A stretch of DNA of 64,000 bases. It comes from Vibrio renipiscarius. Its GTDB lineage: Bacteria > Pseudomonadota > Gammaproteobacteria > Enterobacterales > Vibrionaceae. The DNA lies in contig NZ_JTKH01000025.1 in assembly GCF_000827885.1 (NCBI RefSeq), positions 1 to 64,000 of the forward strand, in the 5' to 3' direction. Position 1 is the first letter of the stretch. The number at the start of each line of letters is the position of its first letter. Shown piece by piece: positions 46,401 to 54,302 of the stretch. The notes beneath the pieces were generated by a model. It did not search any database, was not told the origin of the DNA, and saw only the letters and a list, made by a program, of their open reading frames with translations. Made by a program: the position numbers and the translations under genes.

Positions 46401-46962
46401 GGTGATACGCATCGGAAATAACGGTCCTTGCGAGGCAGGGTAGTTCATTCTCAGCATCTTCAAGCATTAACGGCACTTGCTTCATTAATGATGAACGACC
46501 AACAGGGATGATGAGTCCAAATTCAGATAGTAGGGCTCGCATCCGATTCATTAGCGCGGTGCGTTCGCGAACCCAATGTTCTCTCATTCGATGCACAGAT
46601 AAGATGGCTTGTTGTTCAGGGGATTTTATAGGTACAAAGCGAGTTGATGGACGCTGAACGGCTTCACAGATAGCAACGGCATCATTAAGGTCGTTTTTTC
46701 CTTTGGTTCGATAAGGGATGACGTATTTAACGGCCATAATGCGCGCATCATGCCCTAGTTTATTGAGTGTTCTTGCCCAATAATGTGCACCACCACACGC
46801 TTCAACTCCTATACGCATGAGCGGCATATTTGCTATTGTAGTCAGCAGTTTAGAGCGAGTAACCGACTTATGAAGTAGGACTTTGCCATTTTGGTCGACA
46901 GCATGAAGACTAAAATGGTTTTTAGCCAGGTCGATACCGCAAAAATAAGAATAATCAGACAT
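46332..46962 (-). pseudogene. IS110-family transposase, N-terminal part
   Basis: 210 codons from ATG 46962 (RBS GGAGG). DEDD-type RuvC-like domain: YFCGIDLAKNHFSLHAVD (first Asp), GVEACGGAHYWARTL (Glu) and GKNDLNDAVAICEAV (last Asp pair). The reading frame leaves homology after DNVRRVMT, where IS sequence stops. The matching C-terminal part is at 50286-50656; joining the two through the shared 69 bp gives exactly 334 codons including stop, in frame. Confidence 0.9.
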
Positions 46963-47026
46963 GGTGCCTCCGGTGCAAATGTATTCCACTTAAGTGTGGC
47001 AGATCCTCGGGAGGGGGAATCCATGT

Positions 47027-47038
47027 CATTCGTTAGAT
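47027..47038 (+). other. attC remnant (R' core GTTAGAT) at the IS boundary
   Basis: Directly outside the IS end lies CATTC then GTTAGAT, the last box of an attC site. The next cassette starts at the TT of this box. The rest of the site and its cassette are missing or displaced by the IS. Confidence 0.7.
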
Positions 47039-47057
47039 TTTTAGGAGGCAATGAGGT

Positions 47058-47816
47058 TTGCAGTTAAACCCTAGTTTTGTAAAACAGATTAAACGAGCTT
47101 TGGAAAATTCAAATTTTTCTCTGGATGACTACACGCTTGAGTACCCTCAATACGGTGAACTAGTGATCATAAAGTTTAATCATCATCCTGAGTTTACCTT
47201 TTCCGTTGAGGAGGAAGAATTCAAGCAGGAAGTAAAAAGAGTTGGTTCCAACAATGCTTTGGCCACAGCTTTAGCTTTGAATATGAAAGAGCGAGAGGAG
47301 TTTCGAAACGAAATTGAGGTTAAATTTGTAACAACAGAACGCCCTGGAAAATATAAATCAGAGGATAAATTCCAGTTGTCTAGCCTCAACGGGGTATCAA
47401 TGCGAATCTCAAGGTGGTCTAAGCACATTGAGAATGAGCTACTAGTCATCTACGCAGAGGACCAAGAGTTAAACGATACTTTAAACCAAAAAATCGAAGC
47501 TATTTTTCCCAGCGAGATTTCGGAACCCAACATGAGATTCTCGACCGAAGAGCTGATCGAATTATCCAAGAGCCTAAACTCGCTCTATGAGCGAATCGAG
47601 AATCTAAAATCTGAATGTGAACTGTCAGAAAGAAGGTTGAGTGAGCTAAAAACCACCTTGGAAAAAGCCGAAAGTAATGCAAAGAGCTTTCCCAAAGGGG
47701 TTTGGCTAAAGCTAAACAAAGGTAAGGTAACAAAAGCAGTGAAGAACATCTTCACCTCCCCTGAAGCTCGGGAGTTTGCACTTGAGGTGGTAAAGAAAAT
47801 CACGTTGGGTGCATAA
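47058..47816 (+). CDS. Cassette gene 1: coiled-coil protein, unknown
   Basis: 252 residues, TTG start with AGGAGG nine nt upstream; a nearer ATG (47051) is out of frame and stops at once. N-terminal half is alpha/beta; residues ~155-215 are a clear coiled coil (LSKSLNSLYERIENLKSECELSERRLSELKTTLEKAES), followed by a basic stretch. No family recognised. Gene fills the cassette, begins 24 bp after the cassette boundary and stops at the attC, as usual for integron cassettes. Confidence 0.8.
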   Translation: MQLNPSFVKQIKRALENSNFSLDDYTLEYPQYGELVIIKFNHHPEFTFSVEEEEFKQEVKRVGSNNALATALALNMKEREEFRNEIEVKFVTTERPGKYKSEDKFQLSSLNGVSMRISRWSKHIENELLVIYAEDQELNDTLNQKIEAIFPSEISEPNMRFSTEELIELSKSLNSLYERIENLKSECELSERRLSELKTTLEKAESNAKSFPKGVWLKLNKGKVTKAVKNIFTSPEAREFALEVVKKITLGA

Positions 47817-47940
47817 ATATAACAATGGTTTGAGGGGACTAAAAACACTGGATCATTTTTTAGTCTTCTTAATTTTTGCTACTTAAGGTGGTTGTATCGC
47901 ACGGGGCGTGTGTTTTTAGCCCCTAAAGCCGACGTTATAT
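47817..47940 (+). other. attC recombination site 1 (124 bp)
   Basis: Bounded by perfectly complementary boxes ATATAAC (47817-47823) and GTTATAT (47934-47940). Inner boxes GGTTTGAGGGG and CCCCTAAAGCC pair with one unpaired base, the hallmark of attC sites. Recombination would occur between G47934 and T47935. Confidence 0.88.
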
Positions 47941-48028
47941 GCTTTCTCAAACAAAAAGGTACATATTCTTACCATACTAATGGTGGTAGAAGGTTATCAC
48001 TTACAATTTAGGATTATGTGAGTTATTC

Positions 48029-48799
48029 ATGAACGAAAAACTAGATCTTTACAAAGAGTTATCAGATTATATTGAAACATTGACTTCCGAACATGGATTC
48101 TCCACAACTGAAGTCGTATCTGAAATGCTATTCATTTCAAGTGAATTAGTAAAATCAAATAGGGTAGAAGTCCAAGATGTGGACACAAATGATGAAGACT
48201 CTATTTTTGATAGCTCTATGTTTGATGACGATGACGATGACGATGATGAAAGTGAAATTGCTTATGCTCACGATGACCTGAAGTATTTTCGCAGTGAGTT
48301 AAAGAAACTCACTCGTGACGTTGAAAAAGGTAAAGTTGATTTTTATTCGTTATTTTCTTTGGTTGATCGTGTTGAATGTTTCTTAGATGATTTGGAAGAT
48401 GAGACCATAAAAGCAATTGAGGAAGATTATGAAGTTTTTTGTAAAGAATTTCAGCCGTGGAAAAAGAAAGCTGAGGCAATTTCGGCTAAGGAACAGTTAA
48501 TTGAAACTGATAAACGAATTATTCACTCAATTGCTTCTGTAAAATCAATAATGGCTGATGTTGAAAGATATGAAGCCATGTTAAATGCTGAAGATTTAGA
48601 AGGCATCAATTTATCGTTTGAGATAAAGAAAAAATGCGCCACTTTTAGAGCAAATAAGAAAATGTTAGATGCGGAAGTTGCTAAGGAAACAGGAAATATA
48701 AATAAATACAAAAAATTAACTATTGAAGCACAAGCATTACTCAAACAAGACTGGAAACAGATTGTTGGAAACGAAGATTTTCCAGTGATGGATGTTTAG
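48029..48799 (+). CDS. Cassette gene 2: acidic protein with Asp run, unknown
   Basis: 256 residues, strongly acidic. A run of eight Asp (FDDDDDDDDESE) near residue 66-73 separates a short N-terminal helical domain from a long helical region (residues ~85-235). No signal, no recognised domain. The run is encoded by a GAT/GAC repeat, so its length may vary. AT-rich, unlike the core genes. Confidence 0.78.
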   Translation: MNEKLDLYKELSDYIETLTSEHGFSTTEVVSEMLFISSELVKSNRVEVQDVDTNDEDSIFDSSMFDDDDDDDDESEIAYAHDDLKYFRSELKKLTRDVEKGKVDFYSLFSLVDRVECFLDDLEDETIKAIEEDYEVFCKEFQPWKKKAEAISAKEQLIETDKRIIHSIASVKSIMADVERYEAMLNAEDLEGINLSFEIKKKCATFRANKKMLDAEVAKETGNINKYKKLTIEAQALLKQDWKQIVGNEDFPVMDV

Positions 48800-48819
48800 C
48801 TATTTTATTCAAAATACGC

Positions 48820-48874
48820 ATATAACAAAAAATTCCAGGGGACGCCTACGGCGTCCCTGAATTTGGCGTTAGCT
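48820..48874 (+). other. attC recombination site 2 (55 bp)
   Basis: R'' ATATAAC (48820-48826) and R' GTTAGCT (48868-48874) enclose a near-perfect hairpin (AATTCCAGGGGACGCC / GGCGTCCCTGAATT) with one bulged base. GCATATAAC at 48818-48826 is the exact complement of the cassette's own first bases GTTATATGC (47934-47942), the expected cassette geometry. Confidence 0.9.
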
Positions 48875-48888
48875 TTCAGGAGGTCAAA

Positions 48889-49920
48889 GTGAGTTTATTT
48901 GTTTCAAGGTTTGATAAAGAGAAACTTCATAAAAACTACTTAGAAGTGCTCAGAGTAGTTCAACAAGTAGATCGAGATGAATTTGAAAATTGGTTCGATG
49001 GCTTTCCTGATAGAGATGGAAAGTTAATTGATGAATTTCAAACAACGTTTAATTCAACATTTTGGGAAATCTATTTATACAGATTGTTCAAAAGCCAAAA
49101 TGCGGTTTTTGATTGGTCTCAACCTGCTCCAGACTTTGCTTTTTCCATGAATGGCAAGGATATCATTGTTGAAGCGACGATAGCGTCTAATACTCAAGGT
49201 AAAACACCTGAATGGGAGAAAAATCCAGCTACCCCTTTACCTGATACTTTTCGTTCAATGAACGTCGAGTCGATAATACGTTTAGCCAACGCAGTAACTT
49301 CCAAACGTGCCAAATATCAGAAAAGTTATAAACATAAGCCCCATGTTGAACGAAAACCTTTTGTCCTTGCTATCGCTCCATTTGAACAACCTAACTTTAA
49401 TCTTCAATATGAAACACCCATGATGGCTCTTCTTTATGACTACTATATTGATGAAGATGCGTATAACCGTAACCCAGGGGCCTACCCAAATGGCCCTCCT
49501 GGGGTAAGTTTAGGAGCTGTTGAGAAAGACAATGGCTCAAAAATCGAGCTTGGCATTTTTGAGGACGCAGGTTTTGAAGAGATAAGCGCTATCATTTTTA
49601 GCACTACTGCTACGTGGGGAAAAGTCGAAGCAATGTCAAAAAATCCTGATGTTGAACGTTATATTAGTACAGTTTGGCATGATGAAAAGAAAGCTTTACC
49701 TGATCAAATTTCTACTCCAAGTATGCTGTACTCTGAACGTATTCAAGATGGTTTAATGGTTTTTCATAACCCTTATGCTCTTGAACCATTAGACCCTAAG
49801 GTGTTTGAAATTCCGGGTGTAGTGCAAATTTTCGCCGATAAAGTGAGTAGGAAAATAACACGACAACGTAACGGCGTTGTATTAATGCATCGGCAAGTTG
49901 CCAATTTACTGAACCGTTAA
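48889..49920 (+). CDS. Cassette gene 3: possible PD-(D/E)XK nuclease-like protein
   Basis: 343 residues, GTG start with AGGAGG upstream (48879-48884). The stretch STFWEIYLYRLFKSQ, then APDFAFSMNGKDIIVEATIAS, gives a Glu ... PD ... xExT arrangement like PD-(D/E)XK nucleases (Vsr or restriction-like), but the usual Lys is replaced by Thr, so activity is uncertain. No signal peptide or membrane segment. Could be a defence or DNA-repair cassette; that is inference only. Confidence 0.78.
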   Translation: MSLFVSRFDKEKLHKNYLEVLRVVQQVDRDEFENWFDGFPDRDGKLIDEFQTTFNSTFWEIYLYRLFKSQNAVFDWSQPAPDFAFSMNGKDIIVEATIASNTQGKTPEWEKNPATPLPDTFRSMNVESIIRLANAVTSKRAKYQKSYKHKPHVERKPFVLAIAPFEQPNFNLQYETPMMALLYDYYIDEDAYNRNPGAYPNGPPGVSLGAVEKDNGSKIELGIFEDAGFEEISAIIFSTTATWGKVEAMSKNPDVERYISTVWHDEKKALPDQISTPSMLYSERIQDGLMVFHNPYALEPLDPKVFEIPGVVQIFADKVSRKITRQRNGVVLMHRQVANLLNR

Positions 49921-49925
49921 TTGAA

Positions 49926-50019
49926 AGCTAACAAGCGTTCAAGACGGATTCCCAACGCTTGGCGTTTTCGGCTTACTTCGGTCAGTTCAGTGGTAGTGTT
50001 GCTCACCACTTAACGCGGC
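49926..50019 (+). other. attC site 3, Vibrio-repeat type, interrupted by IS copy B
   Basis: R'' AGCTAAC (49926-49932) complements the cassette start GTTAGCT; GAAAGCTAAC to GTTAGCTTTC pair over 10 bp. GCGTTCAAG (near 49935) pairs with CTTAACGC (50009-50016) with one bulge. The long loop is typical of Vibrio superintegron repeats. The final R' box is missing because the IS end starts at 50021. Confidence 0.85.
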
Positions 50020-50285
50020 TACATGGATTCCCCCGGTTGTCAAACATCCGCTAAACTTATGTTGATGGGTTTTGGACTGCCGCTCTACATTCGGCCTATT
50101 TATCGATGATTCATATACATCGTGGCCCTGATGACTTTGCGCGACTGCGGTGCCTTATTCGTTAGATGACATCTAATGTGTCCGCCGCATTAACAGGCTC
50201 TCCGCAAGTGGTCTTAACCTATCTCCATCATTAGCGTCTGCAATGACCCGGTGGGTTTAACTCTTTATGCTGCTTATTTTTTTAC

Positions 50286-50725
50286 TTAAGCAGCATAGTT
50301 TTCATATTCTGTTTGATTGTGTAAAAGTGACCATATAATTCGTGCGTTTTTCGCCGCGAGTGCCACGATGGCTCGATTCATCCCTCTTCGTTCAAGAACG
50401 CCTCGACACCATTGGCTTAACCTATCTTGCTTGTCGCCAAGGTTTGCAATGACCGTTCTTGCGCCATGAACCAATAACGTTCGGAGATATTTATCACCGT
50501 GTTTAGTTATTCGGCCTAACCGAGGCTTACCGCCTGTGGAATATTGCTTTGGTACCAAGCCGAGCCAAGCAGAGAAGTCGCGGCTTTTATCAAATTGTGA
50601 CCCATTGCCTATCGAAGCCAGTATTGCCGTGGCGGTTTGAGGCCCAATCCCTCTAACCGTCATGACTCGGCGAACATTGTCACTGACTTTCGCGCAAGCA
50701 TCGAAGACTTGTTCTGTATCTGTGT
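50286..50725 (-). pseudogene. IS110-family transposase, C-terminal part
   Basis: The transposase_20 domain is seen: VMTVRGIGPQTATAILASIGNGSQF, FSAWLGLVPKQYSTGGKPRLGRITKHGDKYLRTLLVHGAR (containing the serine-region motif of IS110 enzymes) and a C-terminal helix. It lacks the N-terminal DEDD domain, so it is inactive alone. Confidence 0.9.
50657..50725. repeat. 69-bp direct repeat, right copy
   Basis: Same orientation as 46332-46400; three mismatches. Confidence 0.95.
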
Positions 50726-50810
50726 AAACATCCCCGTTTTAGTGACATTTTAAATTAGATGTTTTCCTTGGCTAAATAGCCCTAAGTATAGGGTTCTGGG
50801 GTCTTACCAG

Positions 50811-51209
50811 CTATAAAAAATGTTTGAATTCTATACGTTCATAATCAAGCCCTTCAATAGTTAAAAATTGCATGCCGTGGCAACCAAATGGGAGTGTTTT
50901 GGGGCCCTTCAAAATATCGATATGCTTTTCTTTTAGCTTAATTTGGATATGAGATAGGTCGTCTACTTTGATTGCAAAGTGATTGATTCTTCCCACATTA
51001 TGGCAAGGCTTATCATTACTAAGTTGATAAAGTTCAAGCAATCCACCATAAAATGATAGAAAGGCTACGTGGTCATTTGAACCATTACCAGAGGGTAATT
51101 GATATCGGCTTTGTAGGGTAAATCCGAGCCCTAGGTAAAACTCGATACTTGCTTCTAGATCTGAAACTTGAATACCGCAATGGCTAGAAAATGTACTTAA
51201 ATCTTGCAA
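50811..51209 (-). CDS. VOC/glyoxalase-superfamily protein
   Basis: 132 residues: a beta-alpha-beta-beta-beta pair repeated twice (HCGIQVSDLEASIEFYLGLGFTL; INHFAIKVDDLSHIQIKLKEKHI). His, Glu candidates for metal binding are present (SSHCGIQV, LLELYQL, INHFAIKV, YERIEFKH). Such proteins include lyases, isomerases/epimerases and dioxygenases. It follows the sulfatase-maturase gene by 42 bp, so it may act in the same sulfated-sugar pathway. Substrate unknown. Confidence 0.85.
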   Translation of the reverse strand: MQDLSTFSSHCGIQVSDLEASIEFYLGLGFTLQSRYQLPSGNGSNDHVAFLSFYGGLLELYQLSNDKPCHNVGRINHFAIKVDDLSHIQIKLKEKHIDILKGPKTLPFGCHGMQFLTIEGLDYERIEFKHFL

Positions 51210-51251
51210 GACTGTATCTCCTCGTTGTATTTATGAATGCGTTGTCGGTAT

Positions 51252-52469
51252 TTAAAGGGCTTGGCTATTACTTGATAGGATGGTTTTTATACACGAAGGT
51301 GAATAGCCTGCGAGCAATAAATCTTTCATAGCCTTCATATAAGGTGCTGTTTGATCAAAAAAGTAGAAGTAACCATCACACAAATAATTAATATTCTTAA
51401 TTCCATTGTCATCGGTAGCAAAGCGATGTTTTGGACATCCACCAAAGCATGCAAATTGGTATTGGCACTGCTTACAATGTTGTGAAAGATGGTCGTATTT
51501 ATTTTTTCCAAAGGATATCGCTTGAGCGCTATTGTTTAGTTTACTAATTGTTTCTTCTTTAATGTTGCCGAGCTTGTGGGCTTTCTCTACGTAGTGATCA
51601 CATTGATAGAGATCTCCATTGGCTTCTAATGCTAAGGCGTGACCGCAAGTTCTAGAAGTTACGCATACACCTGAAGGTAGACCATTCCATGAGGCAAATG
51701 TACTATCGAATGTTTGTACAAAAATGTCGCCAATATCCTCTCTAATCCATTTGTTGAATATTTTTGTAAGGAATTTTCCATACGCGAGAGCTGGTGTCGT
51801 CCACTTGGTTACATGGAGATTAGTAATGTGAGGATTTGCTTCCTTATTATTGGGGTAAACTTCTTCTACTAAAGGGATAAACTGTATATGTTTAGCGCCT
51901 AATGCTTTTAAGTGTTGGTATACTTCTATAGGGTGGTCAACATTGTGAGAGCCAACAACTGTGAGAATATTAAATTCCACATGATGCTTTTTTATGGTTT
52001 CCAGGCCTGCCAGTACTTTTTGGTAGCTACCTTTGCCACTTCGAGTGACTCTGTAGGTATCATGAAGTTTTTGCGGGCCATCAATTGATATGCCGATTAG
52101 AATGTTGTTCTTTTTGAAGAAATTAGCCCAATTGTCATTAATCAGTACGCCATTTGTTTGGATGCTATGACGAATTATTTTTCCTTTTGCTAGCTCTGTA
52201 CTTATTTCGACCGCCTTGGCAAAGAATTCTATACCCATCATTAGTGGTTCGCCGCCTTGCCAGAGAAAATCAACATAGTTTGAGGGTTGGTTTTCGATAT
52301 ACTGGCGGATATATTCGCGCAGTACATCTTCAGGCATTTTCCAAGCAGATACCCTCTCAGGATAGAGCGCTTCTTTTTCCAGATAGAAGCAGTAATGACA
52401 GTCTAAATTGCAGATTGAGCCTGTAGGTTTTGCCATCACATGGCAGGCGATGTTTGTAGCTTTTTTCAT
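51252..52469 (-). CDS. Anaerobic sulfatase-maturating enzyme, radical SAM/SPASM
   Basis: 405 residues. The radical SAM motif CNLDCHYC (near residue 20) is followed by FLWQGGEPLMMGIEFF and the C-terminal SPASM cysteines (CVTSRTCGHALALEANGDLYQCDHYV and CKQCQYQFACFGGCPKHRF). This pattern is that of anSME, which turns an active-site Cys or Ser of sulfatases into formylglycine without oxygen. Probable client: the CGPSR sulfatase at 59001; possibly also the CTAGR sulfatase at 27818. Divergent from the GH1 gene. Confidence 0.93.
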   Translation of the reverse strand: MKKATNIACHVMAKPTGSICNLDCHYCFYLEKEALYPERVSAWKMPEDVLREYIRQYIENQPSNYVDFLWQGGEPLMMGIEFFAKAVEISTELAKGKIIRHSIQTNGVLINDNWANFFKKNNILIGISIDGPQKLHDTYRVTRSGKGSYQKVLAGLETIKKHHVEFNILTVVGSHNVDHPIEVYQHLKALGAKHIQFIPLVEEVYPNNKEANPHITNLHVTKWTTPALAYGKFLTKIFNKWIREDIGDIFVQTFDSTFASWNGLPSGVCVTSRTCGHALALEANGDLYQCDHYVEKAHKLGNIKEETISKLNNSAQAISFGKNKYDHLSQHCKQCQYQFACFGGCPKHRFATDDNGIKNINYLCDGYFYFFDQTAPYMKAMKDLLLAGYSPSCIKTILSSNSQAL

Positions 52470-52895
52470 CTGTTTACTCCGCGGTCGCTTTCAATATACG
52501 GATAGTAAGGTTGATTCTTGACCAATGCTGGGTTGTTAACGCTTATTCAGTCATTGTTTGTTTGCCATCGACCCGTTCGTGCTCGCTTGATTTCGTGTGT
52601 CATCAGCATTACTCAGCACTGGGTTACGAGCAATTAGCTCGCCTCTAAACTCATACCTAATGTTCACTTCACGAGTAACTGAACGCTAGAGTTTTACCTT
52701 CCAGCTATTGTGCAACGATCTGATGTTTAAACTTGCACTATACCACTCATCATTAAATGCATATATCTTAAGCTATAAACACATATAGTTTTGGTGATCA
52801 ACTCTATGTTTTTTCAGTTGATAACTTTACGTGTTGCGCCTGGTTGAATTTAATGTAATCGGGTTTTGATCTATGAATAGTGACAGAGTAAGTAT
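52470..52895. promoter_or_regulatory. Divergent promoter region: sulfatase maturase / GH1 operon
   Basis: 426 non-coding bases. Contains an inverted repeat ATCAACT-N12-AGTTGAT (52797-52803 / 52816-52822), a candidate operator about 75 bp before the GH1 start. The GntR-type palindrome found elsewhere in the cluster is absent here. Confidence 0.45.
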
Positions 52896-54284
52896 ATGGC
52901 AATGAATTTTAAGCGCTTTCCTAAGAGTTTTTGGTGGGGTTCCGCGACATCGGGGCCTCAATCTGAAGGTGCCGCACTAAAAGACGGTAAGTCGCATAGC
53001 ATTTGGGATCTTTGGTTTGAACAACAGGCAGAGTGTTTTCACAATCAAGTTGGTCCTGAGGATACTTCGACTTTCTATGAAAACTGGAAAGAAGATATCG
53101 CATTGATGAAGCAAATTGGTCACAACAGCTTTAGGACTTCTATCCAGTGGAGTCGTTTAATTCCTGATGGAGTTGGAGAGGTTAACCCTAAAGCAGTTGA
53201 ATTTTATAATAACGTTATCAATGAGCTTATTGCTAATGATATAGAGCCGTTCATCAACCTTTATCATTTTGATATGCCGGTATGCATGCAAGAAATCGGA
53301 GGTTGGGAAAACCGTAAAGTTGTGGATGCGTATGCCGAATACGCGCGACAATGTTTTGGGTTGTTTGGTGACCGAGTTTCTAAGTGGTTCACATTTAATG
53401 AACCAATTGTGCCTGTGAAGCAAGGGTACGTTTATGCTAATCATTATCCTCAAACTCATGACTTTCTTAAAGCCTCAACGGTTGCATATCATACTATGCT
53501 AGCTCATTCAAAGGCGGTTATCGCTTTTCGTGAGATGAACTTGAGTAGTGAAATTGGCATTATTTTAAATTTGACTCCTGCTTATTCTCGCTCTGAGCAT
53601 CCTGCAGATTTAGAGGCTGCAAACGTAGTCGATCTATTATTTAATCGTTCTTTTTTAGACCCAGTAACTTTGGGGCACTATCCCCAAGAATTGCTCAATC
53701 TCCTTGCCGAACACAAGCAATTGCCTTTATGTAGAGATGGAGATGCGCAATTAATTGGACAAGGCATCGTTGACCTATTAGGGGTTAATTATTACGAGCC
53801 TCGAAGAGTTCAGGCTAAGCAACATGTTGTGAACCCAAATAGTTCATTTATGCCGGAGTGGTTTTATGACCCTTATATAAAACCAGGTAGAAAGATGAAT
53901 GTACATAGAGGATGGGAGATCTATGAAAAAGGCATTTATGACATCCTTACAAATTTGAAAGAGAATTATGGAAATATACCGTGCTTTATTTCTGAAAATG
54001 GAATGGGAGTGGAAGGTGAAAATCAGTTTTTGCAGGATGGTCAAATTCAAGATGACTATCGTATTGAATTCATTAAAAGTCATTTAGATTATGTCCATCA
54101 AGCGATCGAAGAGGGTTGTCACTGCAAAGGCTATCATCTGTGGACATTCATAGACTGCTGGTCATGGATCAATTCATATAAAAATCGTTATGGTTTTATT
54201 TCACTTGATTTAGAAACACAGAAGAGAACGATTAAAAAGTCAGGTGAATGGATTAAAACAGTATCCCAAGAAAACGGCTATTAA
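52896..54284 (+). CDS. Glycoside hydrolase family 1, probable 6-phospho-beta-glycosidase
   Basis: 462 residues, whole GH1 barrel. Acid/base Glu in TFNEP (Glu169) and nucleophile Glu in ISENG (Glu367) are intact; FWWGSATSGPQSEG is the usual N-terminal motif. PTS genes in the cluster suggest a phosphorylated substrate. The phosphate-binding loop reads SWINSYKNRYG; compared with S-W-x5-K-R-Y remembered from LacG, the Lys position is Asn with a Lys one place earlier, so specificity is open. No signal peptide. Eighteen bp before the aldo/keto reductase gene, same operon. Confidence 0.9.
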   Translation: MAMNFKRFPKSFWWGSATSGPQSEGAALKDGKSHSIWDLWFEQQAECFHNQVGPEDTSTFYENWKEDIALMKQIGHNSFRTSIQWSRLIPDGVGEVNPKAVEFYNNVINELIANDIEPFINLYHFDMPVCMQEIGGWENRKVVDAYAEYARQCFGLFGDRVSKWFTFNEPIVPVKQGYVYANHYPQTHDFLKASTVAYHTMLAHSKAVIAFREMNLSSEIGIILNLTPAYSRSEHPADLEAANVVDLLFNRSFLDPVTLGHYPQELLNLLAEHKQLPLCRDGDAQLIGQGIVDLLGVNYYEPRRVQAKQHVVNPNSSFMPEWFYDPYIKPGRKMNVHRGWEIYEKGIYDILTNLKENYGNIPCFISENGMGVEGENQFLQDGQIQDDYRIEFIKSHLDYVHQAIEEGCHCKGYHLWTFIDCWSWINSYKNRYGFISLDLETQKRTIKKSGEWIKTVSQENGY

Positions 54285-54302
54285 TAAGTTAAGGATTGAT
54301 AT

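Larger units (their letters stand above)
46332..47026 (-). mobile_element. IS110/IS1111-type insertion sequence, 5' half (copy A)
   Basis: Carries the transposase start and upstream end. The outer end is the 14-bp terminal sequence ACATGGATTCCCCC (complement of 47013-47026), the inverse of the end at 50021-50034. Its inner end (46332-46400) is a 69-bp near-duplicate of 50657-50725. Immediately right is an attC remnant. Confidence 0.85.
50021..50725 (-). mobile_element. IS110/IS1111-type insertion sequence, 3' half (copy B)
   Basis: Begins with the 14-bp end ACATGGATTCCCCC inside an attC site, carries the 3' non-coding part (50035-50285) and the C-terminal transposase half, and stops at 50725 within the 69-bp repeat. 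Together with copy A it would make a 1331-bp element, a normal size for this family. Confidence 0.85.
43824..50760. mobile_element. tRNA-Gly-associated integrative element (right end not located)
   Basis: Immediately after the tRNA lie a phage-type repressor-like gene, an excisionase-like gene and a tyrosine integrase, the usual order at the left end of a genomic island. No second copy of the tRNA 3' end was found to the right, so the element may end beyond the window and may include the AT-rich PTS-sulfatase region. The right boundary given is only the edge of the obviously mobile genes. Confidence 0.6.

Noticed and set aside
46332..50725. Integron with its own integrase
   Set aside because: No intI-type recombinase or attI site in the window; the only tyrosine recombinase belongs to the phage/island type.
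43824..50760. Complete prophage
   Set aside because: Only integrase, regulator and excisionase-like genes are present; no capsid, tail or lysis genes.
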